Position numbers and translations under genes: made by a program
Source of the DNA: Erythroxylum novogranatense
Lineage: Eukaryota; Streptophyta; Magnoliopsida; Malpighiales; Erythroxylaceae
DNA length: 64,000 nt
Assembly (NCBI GenBank): GCA_029891385.1
Contig: CM057224.1
Location: 4,340,001-4,404,000, forward strand
Direction: 5' to 3'
Shown: piece after piece, positions 12,601 through 24,100 of the stretch
How the letters are laid out: each line of letters opens with the position of its first letter
Position numbering within the stretch: the first letter of the stretch is position 1
Notes under the pieces: generated by a model
What the model was told of the DNA's origin: nothing
The model's input: the letters and a program-made list of their open reading frames with translations, nothing else
The model's database searches: none

Positions 12601-14488
12601 TTTTTGATCAACTCATTTTTTAGAATTTCAAATTTCGCTCTAAACACTCTGGACAATAAATCTGGTCTGTCTTGTGCTTTTTCGTGAAAATTTAGATTCT
12701 CTCGTATTTCTTTACACATAAGGTTGCAAGTCATAGTGAGGAAGATATCTTGTTTGCCATATTTTTTCACTAGAGCCATTGCATCAAGATAACGTTGTTT
12801 TATGTCCCTTGGGCCGCCGATAAACGAAGCTGGGAGGACAACTCGCCAGCTAATTGTAAAAGCTTTAGTTTGACCAACATTAACGCTATCTAAAACACCT
12901 TGCAAAATTTCTGATCGTATCTCATTTTGTTTTTTCCTATGGAAGTCAAGTCGTGATGTTTCAATCTTTATATAAGAACCAACAACGAATTGTTGTAGTA
13001 GTCTTAAGCTGTGGAGAAGCATGGATTCGTCATAACTTCTCATTTGAAGTCGATAGCAGTAATACTCTCTGGCAGATACTAGACTATGTTTAGAGTTCGC
13101 TTCTTGAGTAACTAGTAATAGTAAGAAAAAAATGATAAATTAATTTGCGTAATTAGACAATATTTGGGAAACAAGGGAATAAGCAGACAACTAACCTATG
13201 TTTTAGAGAGCAAATAATTTAGCTGGTTCAGTAAAAGTGTATAAAGGAGCAGTTCTTGTTTGATCGGAAACATTGGTGTTGTTAGCTTGTGGAATTAAGC
13301 GCTTAATGTGATGATGCCATCTTGATTCACCCCGTGGAAACAAAAGTGGATATTGAAGCGGGTCATAGCATGCATAATAAGATTGCATTCTATAACTCAG
13401 ACCTGAATGAGTGTAGACTTGGATATGAAGAGATTTATCATGCTGTTCATCATCAGTTTCAGTCCATATAGCAGCTACTTATGATGCAGTAGGAAGATTG
13501 TAAACGCGCTGATCAAGACCAGGATAACATCTAAGAACAATTTCGTGATTTTCAAGCGATGAAATATCTTTAAGACTTCGAAAGAACCTAGCATAAGGGT
13601 TATCTTCAAGAATTGTCATAATGAGCTTCAATGTACTTTCACGAAGTTTATCAGAACTGCTGACCCTTTTTTGTAGTTCTTCATCAATATCAAAGAAATA
13701 AAGTTAGATTCTAGATACCTTATTGCTTTTCGGCACTAAACTATCAAGGAAATGGTAAACTTGTCCTTGAACATGGAATGTATAAACTCCCTTTGTGTTT
13801 TTTGTGAGGTCATGATCATATCTGGCTCCATAGGAAGTGAAAGCTACATTGTTATTGTATACAAAGCCAGAAGTGAAAGCTACATTGTTATTGTATGTAC
13901 GAACATTCTTTCTGAAATGTTCTGATTCTTCGTCACTATTTAGAAATAAAGATTTTAAAGCATAAGGCATTTGAAGAGCAACAATAGAAATTTGTCCGGA
14001 CGAGCAACAAAAGGATGGAGGTTCAAGGTAAAATCATTTTGCGGTACAATATTGACAATCTGGAATAGAAGGGAGTTCTTGAGGTTCAACAGGTAAATTT
14101 TGCAAGGATGTTAATGTTGAAGGAAATGTGCGATGATTTATCCCTTCAAACGTATAAAAAAGACATTATCATTATGTGGACTAGTTAGGTTGGAAATAGT
14201 TTAAACATAGTGAAAAAAGGTACCTTCATTTATGTGATCAGCATGGATATCAATACATCGGCGATGTATTTGTTGATAAGAGGGTTCATGACTCCGAAGT
14301 TAACCGGTGGAAGGTTCGGTATTAATGAAAGAATCATTATGTTGAGGAGTAATTGTTTAGTGAAGTGTGGATGAAGTGGAGCTTCTGTTTTTTGCAGCTC
14401 GACTTTCTCTACGTCGTCGTAACAATTCTTGTTTTTTATCATTTGCCATTTCAGCATATTTTTGACGTCTTTTAGCATTTCTATCCAT
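9691..14488 (-). pseudogene. Helitron Rep/PIF1-helicase transposase, decayed
   Basis: The protein of a rolling-circle transposon combines an HUH Rep endonuclease with a PIF1-type helicase. Pieces in minus-strand order: a basic start (MDRNAKRRQKYAEMAN) at 14488; Helitron-like N domain at 13704-13970 and about 13390-13690 (GVYTFHVQGQVYHFLDSLVP, LDQRVYNLPTAS); 13203-13388 (YDPLQYPLLFPRGES); Rep at 12072-13110 with FLTMTCN, the HUH motif in GFPHAHLLLIL, and the tyrosine motif KYLYKYVFKG; helicase at 9691-11805 with Walker A GPGGTGKT, then FGGDFRQTLP, and motif VI INKSQGQTLD. Breaks: TAG at 10849-10851, stops and frame changes in 11806-12071, and further frame breaks near 10400-10640. The Rep motifs look intact, but the helicase is not translatable as it stands. 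The RPA-like gene follows about 110 bp downstream. Confidence 0.9.
13826..13899 (-). repeat. Short in-frame tandem duplication inside the Helitron N domain
   Basis: GAAGTGAAAGCTACATTG with TTATTGTAT occurs twice, 39 bp apart. In the minus-strand frame this doubles the peptide YNNNVAFTS. The duplication preserves the frame and lies in a region already carrying other lesions. Confidence 0.85.
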
Positions 14489-15490
14489 ATGTAAATACCT
14501 GAGGGATCAACATAATATGAACGTCTTTGATCTATCCATTGAAGATGTTCGATAAAAATGAATTGTTAGATCTACATACAGACTTACATACACAGATATA
14601 TATATATAAAAACAATATAATTGAATATATATTATAAATCATATCATAGTAAACATGTTAAAAAAAGATTTTGTTTATGATCTAACAAACTATATATGGA
14701 ACAAACATGATTATAAACCATTTAAATAACTATAGCAAAATTTATAAAATAAATTAATTTAAGTTAACTACACATACCTTAGTACTCGAAGAATACAACA
14801 GAGAATAAGCAGGGGACCTTTACAAAATGGAGTATAAACGCAGTCAGAATGTAGAACAGAGAATTTGATCTATTCAAGTTAATAAATAACTATAGCAAAA
14901 TTTATACAATAAATTTATTTAAGCTAAGTATATATACCTTAGTACTCGAAGAATGCAACAGAGAATAAGCACGAGACCTTACAAAAATGGAGTACAAATG
15001 CAGTCAGAATGTAGAATGAAGAATTTGATAAGTAAAAGAAGAGGGTAGTTGAGAGAAGTAAAGTTTGGGTGGAGAAAATGTTTCAGCGATTACGGTAGAT
15101 TTGATTTAAGGGTTAAGACAGGAGAAAAGGTAAGAAGTTAGAATATAAAGGTGATGTTAGTTATTTTAATGACGAAGAAATGGCCCTTGAATGATTGATT
15201 GATAAACGGATGCAAAAAAAGCCAAGCAATCATGGTAATTTCTGAATGTGTAGAGAAGAGTAAAAGCAAGCAATGATAGTAATTTCTGAAGAAGAGAAAA
15301 TTATTGTAAAAGGTCAACCTGTCAGGAGTAGCACGTGTATAATAATTAGAAACGTGGATAAATAGGTTGTTTGATTTGTTACGTTTGATATGACGCGAGC
15401 GTTAAGTTGCAGAAGAGAATTTAAGCAGTAATAGTAAAAATAGCATCGAATCTCATAACAAATTTTTTATATCGTAATAATTTAAAACTG
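14489..15490. repeat. Helitron upstream region with a 160-bp tandem duplication
   Basis: No gene is seen. AATAACTATAGCAAAATTTA begins two copies at about 14726 and 14884. Each continues through TACCTTAGTACTCGAAGAAT, CAGAGAATAAGCA and GCAGTCAGAATGTAGAA and ends near 14860 and 15020. The rest (15030-15490) is AT-rich with no clear structure. In the element's own orientation this is the 5' leader of the Rep/helicase gene. Confidence 0.75.
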
Positions 15491-15499
15491 ATGTTGACT

Positions 15500-17215
15500 T
15501 CATACATTTTGGTGGTCACCGTGTCTTTCCTTGTGAGAAGTAAAAACATTTTGGTGATATGGAGAAATCTATCACCTATCAATTGAAACGTCAATCTGTG
15601 TTCTGGTCCTCTTCTTCTTCTCCTTTTGTTTGCTTACTTTTGCAATAAGTTATTGGCAGTATTTGACATTATTATAGCAGTTAGAAGATCATTCGATACA
15701 GGAAAAACACATCTCAATGTTGTGTGAGCATAGGAGTGGTATCAACAAAACGTCAACCTCTATTCTGGTCCTCTTCTTCTTCTCTAATTCTCCTCATGTT
15801 TGTTTAGTTTTGCAATACGTTATTGGCAGCATTGGACATTATTATAACAGTTAGAAGATTATTCGATACAAGAAAAACACATCTCAATGTCTGGTTCATA
15901 CATTTTGGGGGTTACCGTGGCTTTTGTTGCGACAAGTAAATTTTTTTTTCCAGTCTCCAGAACCCTATCACCTATCAATTGAAAACGTCAATCTCTGTTC
16001 TGGTCATCTTCTTCTCTAATTCTCCTCATGTTTGCTTACTTCTGCAATACGTGATTGGCATAATTCGACATTATTATAGTAGTTAGAAGATTATTCGATA
16101 AAAAAAAAACAGATCTGAATGTCTGGTTCATACATTTTGGGGGTTAGCGTGTCTTTCCTTGCCACAAGTAAAAAAAATTTGGCGGTCTCCAAAAATCTAT
16201 CACCTATCAATTGAAACGCCAATCTCTGTTCTGGTCCTCTTCTTCTCTAATTCTTCTCATGTTTGCTTACCTTACTTCTGCAATACGTTATTGGCAGGAT
16301 TCAACATTATTATAGCAGTTAGAAGATTATTCGATACAAGAAAAATAGATCTGAATGTCTGGTTCATACATTTTGGGAGTTAGCGTGTCTTTCCTTGCCA
16401 CAAGAAAAAAAATTTAGCGGTCTCTAGAAATCTATCACCTATCAATTGAAACGTCAATCTCTGTTTTGATCCTCTTCTTCTCTAATTCTCCTTATGTTTG
16501 TTTACTTCTGTAATACGTTACTTCTGCTTTTCTTCCGTCTGCTTTTCTTTCGTCTACTTTTCTTGCGTCTGCTTTTGTTTGGTCTGCTTTTCTTGCGTCT
16601 GCTTTTCTTCGTTTGCTTTTCTTCCGTCTAGTAAAAAAATTTGCCGGTCTCCAGAATCCTATCACCTATCCATTGAAACGACAATCTCTGTTCTGGTCAT
16701 CTTCTTCTCTAATTCTTCTCATGTTTGCTTACTTCTGCAATACGTTATTGGCAGGATTCGACATTGTTATAGCAGTTATAAGATTATTTGATACAAGAAA
16801 ACCACATCTGAATGTCTGGTTCATACATTTTGGGGGTTACCGTGGCTTTTGTTGCGACAAGTAAAAATTTTTGCCAGTCTCCAGAACCCTATCACCTATC
16901 AATTGAAACGTCAATCTCTGTTCTGGTCGTCTTCTTCTCTAATTCTCCTCATGTTTGTTTACTTCTGCAATACATTATTGGCAGGATTCGACATTATTAT
17001 AACAGTTAGAAGATTATTCGATACAAGAAAAACAGATTTGAATGTCTGGTTCATACATTTTGGGGGTTAGCGTGTCTTTCCTTGCCACAAGTAAAAATTG
17101 TTGGTGGTCTCCAGAAATCTATCACCTATCAATTGAAACATCAATCTCTGTTCTGGTCCTCTTCTTCTCTAATTCTCCTCATGTTTGCTTACTTCTGCAA
17201 TACGTTACTTCTGCT
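15500..17215. repeat. Tandem array of about 230-bp units, roughly eight copies
   Basis: CTATCACCTATCAATTGAAA or a close variant recurs at about 15569, 15964, 16197, 16432, 16659, 16889 and 17119, mostly 227-235 bp apart, with a shortened unit near 15740. Each unit holds CTCCTCATGTTTG, TTGGCAG, GTTAGAAGATTATTCGATAC, GTCTGGTTCATACATTTTGG and a CTTGCCACAAGTAAA-like end. Two units are cut at the same internal point, TAATACGTTACTTCTGC or CAATACGTTACTTCTGC (about 16510 and 17198), and continue into CTTCCGTCTGCTTTT minisatellite. Overlapping open frames here are by-products of the repeat. Confidence 0.88.
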
Positions 17216-18060
17216 TTTCTTCCGTCTACTTTTCTTTCGTCTGCTTTCCTTCCTTCTGCTTTTCTTCTGTTTGCTTTTATTCGTCTACTTTTCTTCCGTC
17301 TGCTTTTGCTCCGTATACTTTTCTTGCGTCTGCTTTTCTTCCGTCTGCTTTTCTACCTTCTGTTTTTCTTACGTCTGCTTTTCATCGTCTATTTTTTAAT
17401 ATAACTTCCGTTTGCTTTTCTTTCATCTTACTTTAATCGTCTTACCTTTATAGTCGTACTTTCACTTCATCTTACTTTGATTACTTTTACTTCGTCTTAC
17501 TTTGATCGTCTTACTTTCATCGTCTCACTTCTATCGTCTCACTTCTATCGTCTTACTTTCACTTCGTCTTACTTTGACTTCGTCTAACTTTTATCGTCTT
17601 ACTTTGATCTTCTCACTTCACTTCGTCTTACTTTTATCGTCTTAGTTAAATCGTCTTACTATGACTTTGTCTTACTTTGATCGTCTTATTTTGATCGTCT
17701 TACTTTGACATCATCTTACTTTTTTCGTATTTCTTTCACTTTGTCTTACTTTCATCGTCTTACTTCTATCGTCTCACTTTCACTTCGTCTTTACTTTGAT
17801 TTCGTCGGACTTTTACATCGTCTTTACTCGGATCGGATTACTTCTATCGGATTACTTTCACTTCGTCTTACGTCGATCACATTACTTCTATCGTCTTACT
17901 TTTATCATCTTACTTCGATCGTCCTACTTCAATCGTCTTACTATCACTTCGTCTTACTTTGATTGTCTTATTTTTATCGTCTTACTTTGACTTCGTCGCT
18001 TCGTCTTATTTTTAATATAGTGCACAGATAAAAATAACACGAAGCTATAAGTCAAACGAA
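16516..18060 (-). repeat. Minisatellites of the GCAGACGAA and AAGTAAGACGA families in reverse orientation
   Basis: Units reading CTTCCGTCTGCTTTT fill 16516-16628 and 17205-17400. Units reading CGTCTTACTTTGACTT or CGTCTTACTTTTAT fill about 17420-18010. These are the reverse complements of the arrays on the other side of the Helitron (3630-3820, 5555-5740, 5930-7080). The same two motif families therefore flank the Helitron genes in opposite orientations, although the order of the sub-arrays is not a simple mirror image. Confidence 0.8.
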
Positions 18061-18121
18061 CTGAAAATCGAGACGAAGCGGTTACCATATTATGCTATAT
18101 AATATTACAAATTTTCAATAT

Positions 18122-18480
18122 ACAATCTTGATCAACGCATTTACAATCTTCCAATTGCATCAGAAGTAGCTGCTATATGGACTGACACTAACGATGAACA
18201 ACATGATAAATCTCCTCATATTCAAGTCTGCACTACGTCTTCTTTATTTGAGGCATCCTTTATCAGATTTTTCTCCCCTAGATGTAGGTGCTTCAAGTTT
18301 GTTAACACTGACGATGGACAATATGATAAATCTCCTCATATCCAAGTCTACACTACGTCTTCTTTATTTAAGGCATGATTTTTCTCCCCTGAATGTAGGT
18401 GTTCCAAGTTTGTCACTAACGACGAACAACATGATAAATCTCCTCATATCCAAGTTTATACTAACTCAGGACCGAGTTAT
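18122..18480 (+). pseudogene. Inverted and triplicated fragment of the Helitron N domain
   Basis: On the plus strand 18122-18236 reads LDQRIYNLPIASEVAAIW then DEQHDKSPHIQV. This matches the minus-strand Helitron protein at about 13390-13520 (LDQRVYNLPTAS, VAAIW, DEQHDKSLHIQV). The DEQHDKSPHIQV part is then repeated in tandem: unit starts at about 18187, 18307 and 18413, with a linker of about 70 bp containing TCTTCTTTATTT and CCTGAATGTAGGTG. The last copy ends with SGPSYRIQ, which corresponds to SGLSYRMQ in the Helitron. It is a fragment of a second Helitron copy or of this one, in opposite orientation, amplified locally. Confidence 0.8.
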
Positions 18481-18960
18481 AGAATTCAAGAAAAACACCC
18501 AAACAAAGAAAAAGAAAAATGAAAACAAAAACAAAAACTTACCATAGGTGCAAAGAAACAAAAGCAAACACGAAATCTTTCCAAAGCTGTAGGTCATTTG
18601 TACACATAAAAAAAGTGGATGAAATAACCGCATAGAAAAAAATGGCCAAAAATGAAGGAAAACTTTTAGACACAATAAAAAGTCGATGGAAGTCGAACAC
18701 AATAAAAAGTCGATGGAAGTTGAACACAATAAAAAGTCGATGGAAGTTGAAGAAAAAAACGCAAACAAAAAAGGAAAACGAAAACTTACCACAGGTGCAG
18801 AGAAACAAAAGCAAAAACGAAAACTTTCTAAACCTGGACAGAAAGTTCAAATGTTAAATAATTGTAACCGCACACAAAAAATGGAAAAAAATGAAGCAAA
18901 CTTACCCAGGCTCGAGAGAAAAGCGTACGCTGACAGTAACAAACGGAAACGAAAGAAGTG
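18481..18960. repeat. A-rich repeats including three 27-bp units
   Basis: ACACAATAAAAAGTCGATGG with AAGT(C/T)GA is repeated three times in 18670-18750, period 27 bp. Larger similar blocks (AAACACCCAAACAAAG and AAAACGCAAACAAAAAAGG, ACTTACCACAGGTGCA-like) occur at 18490-18560 and 18755-18810. Open frames on both strands are low-complexity and are not regarded as genes. Confidence 0.7.
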
Positions 18961-19020
18961 AGAGAGCAGAGGAAGGCAAGGGCAGAGAGGAAAAACAAAG
19001 AGGGAGAAAGTTTTGCGGAA

Positions 19021-19309
19021 GAGGACACAACATTCAATGAACAGATATAAGCCGTCACAAGGACATGGATTGCGTGGTCGCCTAAGGACACAACACTCAA
19101 TGAACAAGATAAGTCGTCAGATTAAATGGACGGGCGGGATGGATTGCGTGGTCGCCTCATGACACAACATTCAATGAACAAGATAAGCTATCAGATTAAA
19201 TGGAGGGGTGGGATGGATTGCGTGGTCGTGTGAGGACACAACATTCAATGAACAAGATAAGTCGTCAGATTAAATGGACGGGCGGGATGCATTGCGTGGT
19301 CGTCCATCC
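19021..19309. repeat. Tandem array of about 74-bp units, nearly four copies
   Basis: GACACAACATTCAATGAACA or a variant begins units at about 19024, 19087, 19161 and 19235. Units contain AGATAAGTCGTCAGATTAAA, TGGACGGGCGGGATG and GATTGCGTGGTCG. The first unit lacks part of the middle. In minus orientation the array is directly preceded by TATATATACTAAGAGCGAG (19312-19331), which resembles an AT-rich Helitron 5' terminus, although the expected TC at the very start is not present. Confidence 0.8.
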
Positions 19310-19344
19310 CAACTCGCTCTTAGTATATATACTTAATAAGCTCA

Positions 19345-19790
19345 AAAAGACATGATTTGTCAGTCTGGTTGAAACAATGCCCATACCACCTTGCTTCTTA
19401 GGTCTGCATACATCTGTCCTTTTGATTTTGGCTGATCATGGATCCTGACCATAAGAATCTCCTAAAAACTCTATCAATTATTTTAGTGATGCTTCTTGGC
19501 AAAACCAAATGGGAAGCCCAGTAAACACTATAGGAGCTGATGATGGAATTGATTAATTGGCTCGTCCTACAAAGGATAAGACCGTAATTGAGTACTTTAT
19601 AATAACATTGCTAAGATACAAATAGCACTCTTTTCTTTTTTAATGCATAAACCAAAAAACTTGTTGAAAATCTTTCAAGTAGCAATGAGGAAGGCTAGTA
19701 AGTTCCTTTCTACCTTTGAAAATAAAAACATATCACCTATAAAATAAGCTCATAATTTTCAGCTTCTTGTACTTGGCATCATACTTAGGG
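19345..19790 (-). pseudogene. LINE (non-LTR retrotransposon) reverse-transcriptase fragment
   Basis: In minus orientation the frame reads a run ending SSYSVYWASHLVLPRSITK followed by IIDRVFRRFLWSG, the standard segment after the reverse transcriptase domain of plant L1-like LINEs, and then in another frame KKQGGMGI, the usual PKxxGGLGI stretch. Upstream (about 19630-19750) a decayed GDMFIFSKVE resembles the FADD catalytic box with the first residues changed. Stops and frameshifts show it is dead. No element ends or poly-A tail were identified. Confidence 0.8.
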
Positions 19791-21129
19791 AATGGTTAGT
19801 TAGTACGGGAAAATGATAATAAAAATGAGAATAAATATAGTGAGGAATGAGCATGACTATTATCATTATAATTATGATGGTTAGTTAAGATGAATGAATG
19901 ATTATCGTTACCATTGATAGTAGTTTGTTTGTAAAAAATATTGTAATGAATTAATTACAAAAATTATATTTTAATTAATGAATGAATTATATTTTAATTA
20001 ATTACAATATTTTAATTAATGAATGATATATTTTAATTAAATATATTGCAATTAATTAATATTATTATTATTTTAATTAGTTATATTTTAATTAATAATA
20101 ATATTTAAACAATAATAATATTATAATTAATTATATTGTAATTAAATAATATTATAATTAATTATTTAATTACATTATTTTAATTAATTATAGTGTAATT
20201 AATTATTTAATTGATTTTATCATAAATTTGATTATTGAATTTAAAGTTTTACTTATAAAGTTATTTGGCTCATAATTATACCTTTTATCTATCCTCTATA
20301 TATAAAAATTTAAAAACATAGCAATCCCTCCATTCTTTTCTCTCATTCTTCTAGATTGTGAGAGGAACGGAGGATTGTCCAAAACTAAGAAATGAAACTC
20401 TTATGTCTTCAATGATAGGTTCATGTCAAATATCAATTTTTATTCCATACCTATAATCTTTTTTTTATACCCCTAAACAAGCACACCCTTAAAAGACTCT
20501 TTCTCTTTACAACTTTTTTTTGATTAGTTTCTTATGAGATGTTTTAGGAGGGTCTCAATTATAAAAAGACACATTTAAGTCATTTATACTTAGACTAATT
20601 TATGCTAGAACTAGACAAGCCTTTTGCAAAAAAGTAAAACTCTAACTTTAAATTTTAAAAAGCTACATAAATAAAAGCGGTTTAACTCTTTATTACTTAC
20701 TTTGCTCATTTTCCTAGTGAAGATGAATTGTTTATTACTTGCAATTTTACAATTGATAACCCTTTTTAATGGCTTTAGTGAAGCCTACAAGTTTAGCTAA
20801 GAAGAAGTTGAAACTAAGGAATGCTCATAAATGTTTGGGATTGAGATTCTACGAGGCACCAAATCTACCTCTACACGTGTTAAGAAATATTGATCAAGCC
20901 ATGATTTGCTGGTTAACGTGTATCGCTTAGTCCAATCAATCGCGCCACGCCATCATTTTGTCGGTCCCATCAACTCAAAACCCCGCGCGCTTGTGGCGTA
21001 TAGTGTTTCGTCTTCTCAGTTCTCAGTTTTGCGTCCTCGCTCGTTAAACCCAAAACTTTGCAGCCAAACAAGTACACGCGCATCGGTAAAGCCACACGCG
21101 CGGCCGCCTAGGGTTGCTTCTTCGTCGTC
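19791..21129. other. AT-rich intergenic DNA and AMP deaminase promoter region
   Basis: From 19930 to 20230 the sequence is a low-complexity mix of TTAATTAA, TATTTTAATTA and ATTATAATTAAT. A SINE-like copy lies at 20525-20690 and is listed separately. The last 230 bp before the AMP deaminase start become GC-rich (CGCGCGGCCGCC at 21094-21110), which fits a leader or proximal promoter. No clear TATA box is seen there. The small frame at 20906-21196 overlaps this leader and is not supported. Confidence 0.5.
20525..20690. repeat. SINE-like dispersed repeat, copy A
   Basis: The core GAGGGTCTCAATTAT with ACATTTAAGTCATTTA matches copies at 31125-31320 (same orientation) and 47585-47780 (opposite orientation). 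All three share the order TTTCTTATGAG-like end, GGGTCTCAATTA core, then TTTAAG and a polyA/T-rich body. See copies B and C for the end that resembles a Pol III box B. Confidence 0.55.
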
Positions 21130-24100
21130 ATGGAATCGTCTTCTTCATCGTCGACCCTCCATCTCGCCCTGGCGGCTTTGGTTGGAGCTTCACTAATGGC
21201 CGTCTCCGCCTTCTACATTCACCGCCGCTCCGTCGACCAGGTCCTCGACCGCCTCATCCAACTTCGCCGGAAACCTCGTATACGGCGATCCATTCCCTTT
21301 GAGGAAGAGTCCTTTGAAGAAGAAGAGGAGGAAGTGGAGAATGACGATGGACAGTACGCGTCGGACGGAGAGGTGACGTCGTCGGTTTGGAGTCACCAGA
21401 CTCTCTCTCGGTCCTTGGACGATAGATTTGGTCATCGGAGTTATAGGATGTCTTGTTCACTTCCAAATGCTGTGTCGAGTAATCATTGGTTTGATGAAGG
21501 GGTGAAGTCTCAAGGAGAGAAGCTCAATTTCATCCCCGCTGGTCTTCCACCTCTGCAAATGAATCCTGGGGATGGTGAGATTTATCGTTTGATCTACAAA
21601 TCAGAACCTTCTTAAAAGTTTTCAGTTTGTCAGACTTATAGGTTCATAGCTGCTTGTAAATTACCATTAATAGTGGTGTAAGGAGCTCGCTTTTAGAACT
21701 TGTCTTTTAAGAGTTAAAAGTAATTGTAATTTCTAGTTTGGTCACTTTTATATATTTAAATCCTTGAATATGCTTTGTTTTTGCTTTAGTTTGTTATATA
21801 TAGTAAGTAATTTTCAGGTTTTGTGCAGGTGAGGACAAGGCCTATTCTAGCTCTGTTGCGATTCTGGGAAGGAGAATAATGACTCCTAGATCACCTGGAA
21901 ATAAAACCTTGGAAAGTGCACTAGATTCTGATGAGGAAGGGACTGAGATTGCCCATGACGAAGATGAGGACGAAATTATGTTCAGCTATGGGAATGTAAG
22001 TTCTGCTGATTCTACACATGCATCTCTTTTTAGGTTCAGTAAATTTTAGTATTCAAGTGCTTAGTATTCCAGCGGGACTCTTAGTGTTGTTGTTGTTATT
22101 TAACTGCTTAGTTTTTGGAGAGCCTAAAATCCAGCTCATATCGCTTTTCAATGCGATGGTGGTCCTATATCACTATTATGCTCCAACGGACCGACCCTTC
22201 AACATCAGGATTATGGATGGGATAATTCTACGACTAATGCTACTATTAATGGAATATCTTTTCATTCTCATGTTGTCTTGCTACTGTGACCTTTTCGCTT
22301 GATGGATGGCAAATCTGTGTTAGATTGGGTGTGGCAAATACTTCCTTACTACTTCATATTTGTGGCTTTGACCTGTCAATTGCAAAGCCACGTGCGTTGC
22401 TATGTATTTATGGTTTATACTTGGATTTAAGGTTTTGAAGTTCTATTTCTTAATCGATAGAAGAGAAAGCATTATTAGCTCGATGATGTATTATTGTTCT
22501 TGAATCTTCAGGATCCTGATTCAAAGTTCCAAGCCACTTCTGTTCTTCCATTTCGAGGTGATGACGTGAGTAGCCATCAAGATCAGGAAGTTATAGTTAA
22601 AGATGGCAAAATAACTGAAGTTATGAGTGAAGAAGGTAACAAAAAGATTGATGCAGCTCCATTACATCAATTGGGTAATATTCCACCTCTGACATCAGTT
22701 CTTTGCCTTTTCGTTATATAGAATTTACTGCTTTCATTTTCTGTTACTCATTTGCCGCTGATAGTGCATTTAGATTATTTATTGTGATTTGGCATGCACA
22801 ATTTCTTCTTATCTTAACTATTTTAGACTACCAGAAATTTTATGAGTTTCTTGTTTATTCTGCAAAATATTGTTTTTAGAATCAATGAATTCAGAGGAGG
22901 AAGAAGTACTGAAGTTGCTTCGTGAATGCTTGGAATTGCGAAATAGTTACATATATAGGGAAACAGTTACACCATGGACAAAGGTAGATTCGACAAAATT
23001 TGGTGCGTCCAGGGTCAGTACTGATCCACTTAAATTTGAACCTGTTCCAGCAACTTCAGTAAGTAAATATCCCTGAATGAATGTGAGGTTCTCTTGAGAT
23101 GTTTCACATATGGTTCTTGTTTGATTCTCTTTTAGTCTAGTGAAGTGATAATTGTTCATAAAGCTTTTATTTGATCTTTCTTTTGTCCAAATTGGAAACT
23201 TGTGCAGCACCACTTTAGGATGGAAGACGGGGTTATCCATGTTTATGCTGATGAACATGGTAAGCAGTAAAGTTAAATAGTATTTTGAATACCTCCTCCT
23301 TGTACCCCATTAAAAGCTAAAGCTTCCTTAAAATGGCATAATCCCTTATTTTGAGTGCTTGCTATTGTATGACTGAGCTATGGTTATTCTTCTTTTGCTC
23401 GTTTATTTTGCTGATTACCTTATTTTCTATTAATTTCAATCCAGACACTTCAGATCTCTTCCCTGTTGTCAATGCAACAACTTTTTTTACTGATATGCAT
23501 CACCTCTTACGGATCACATCAATTGGAAATGTTCGATCTACATGCTATCACAGGCTGAGATTTCTGGAGGAGGTAGTTGTCTGCAACCCTTTTCTTGAGA
23601 TTAATATCTTTTACTTTTTCTTCTTCTTGCAACTTATATCTGAATACAACACAGAAATTTCGCCTTCATCTGTTAGTAAATGCAGACAGGGAGTTCTTGG
23701 CTCAGAAAGGTGCCCCACATCGTGATTTTTATAACATCAGAAAAGTTGATACACATGTGCACCATTCTGCTTGCATGAACCAGAAGCATCTACTGCGCTT
23801 CATAAAATCAAAACTAAGAAAAGAATCTGATGAGGTATACTCTGATATCTGACCAACCTTTCCGTATTGGGGAGTTTCATTAGTTAAGAGTCTTACAAGT
23901 GTTATTATCTGAACGATTCCTGTTAATCGGTGTTTGTCGAAATTTTGTAGGTTGTGATATTTAGAGATGGGAAATACTTGACTCTAAATGAAGTTTTTGA
24001 GAGTTTGGACTTGACTGGGTAGGAAATGGCTCCCTAGGTGGCTTCATGTTCTATCTGGATTATTTTCTAACTTGTTAAACATTTCCAGGCATGACTTGAA

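Noticed and set aside
15500..17436. Series of short plus-strand frames with similar sequences (FFSNSPHVCLLLQY type)
   Set aside because: They recur because the 230-bp unit recurs; frames shift between units and contain stops.
21193..21466. Minus-strand frames over AMP deaminase exon 1
   Set aside because: Shadows of a strongly supported exon.
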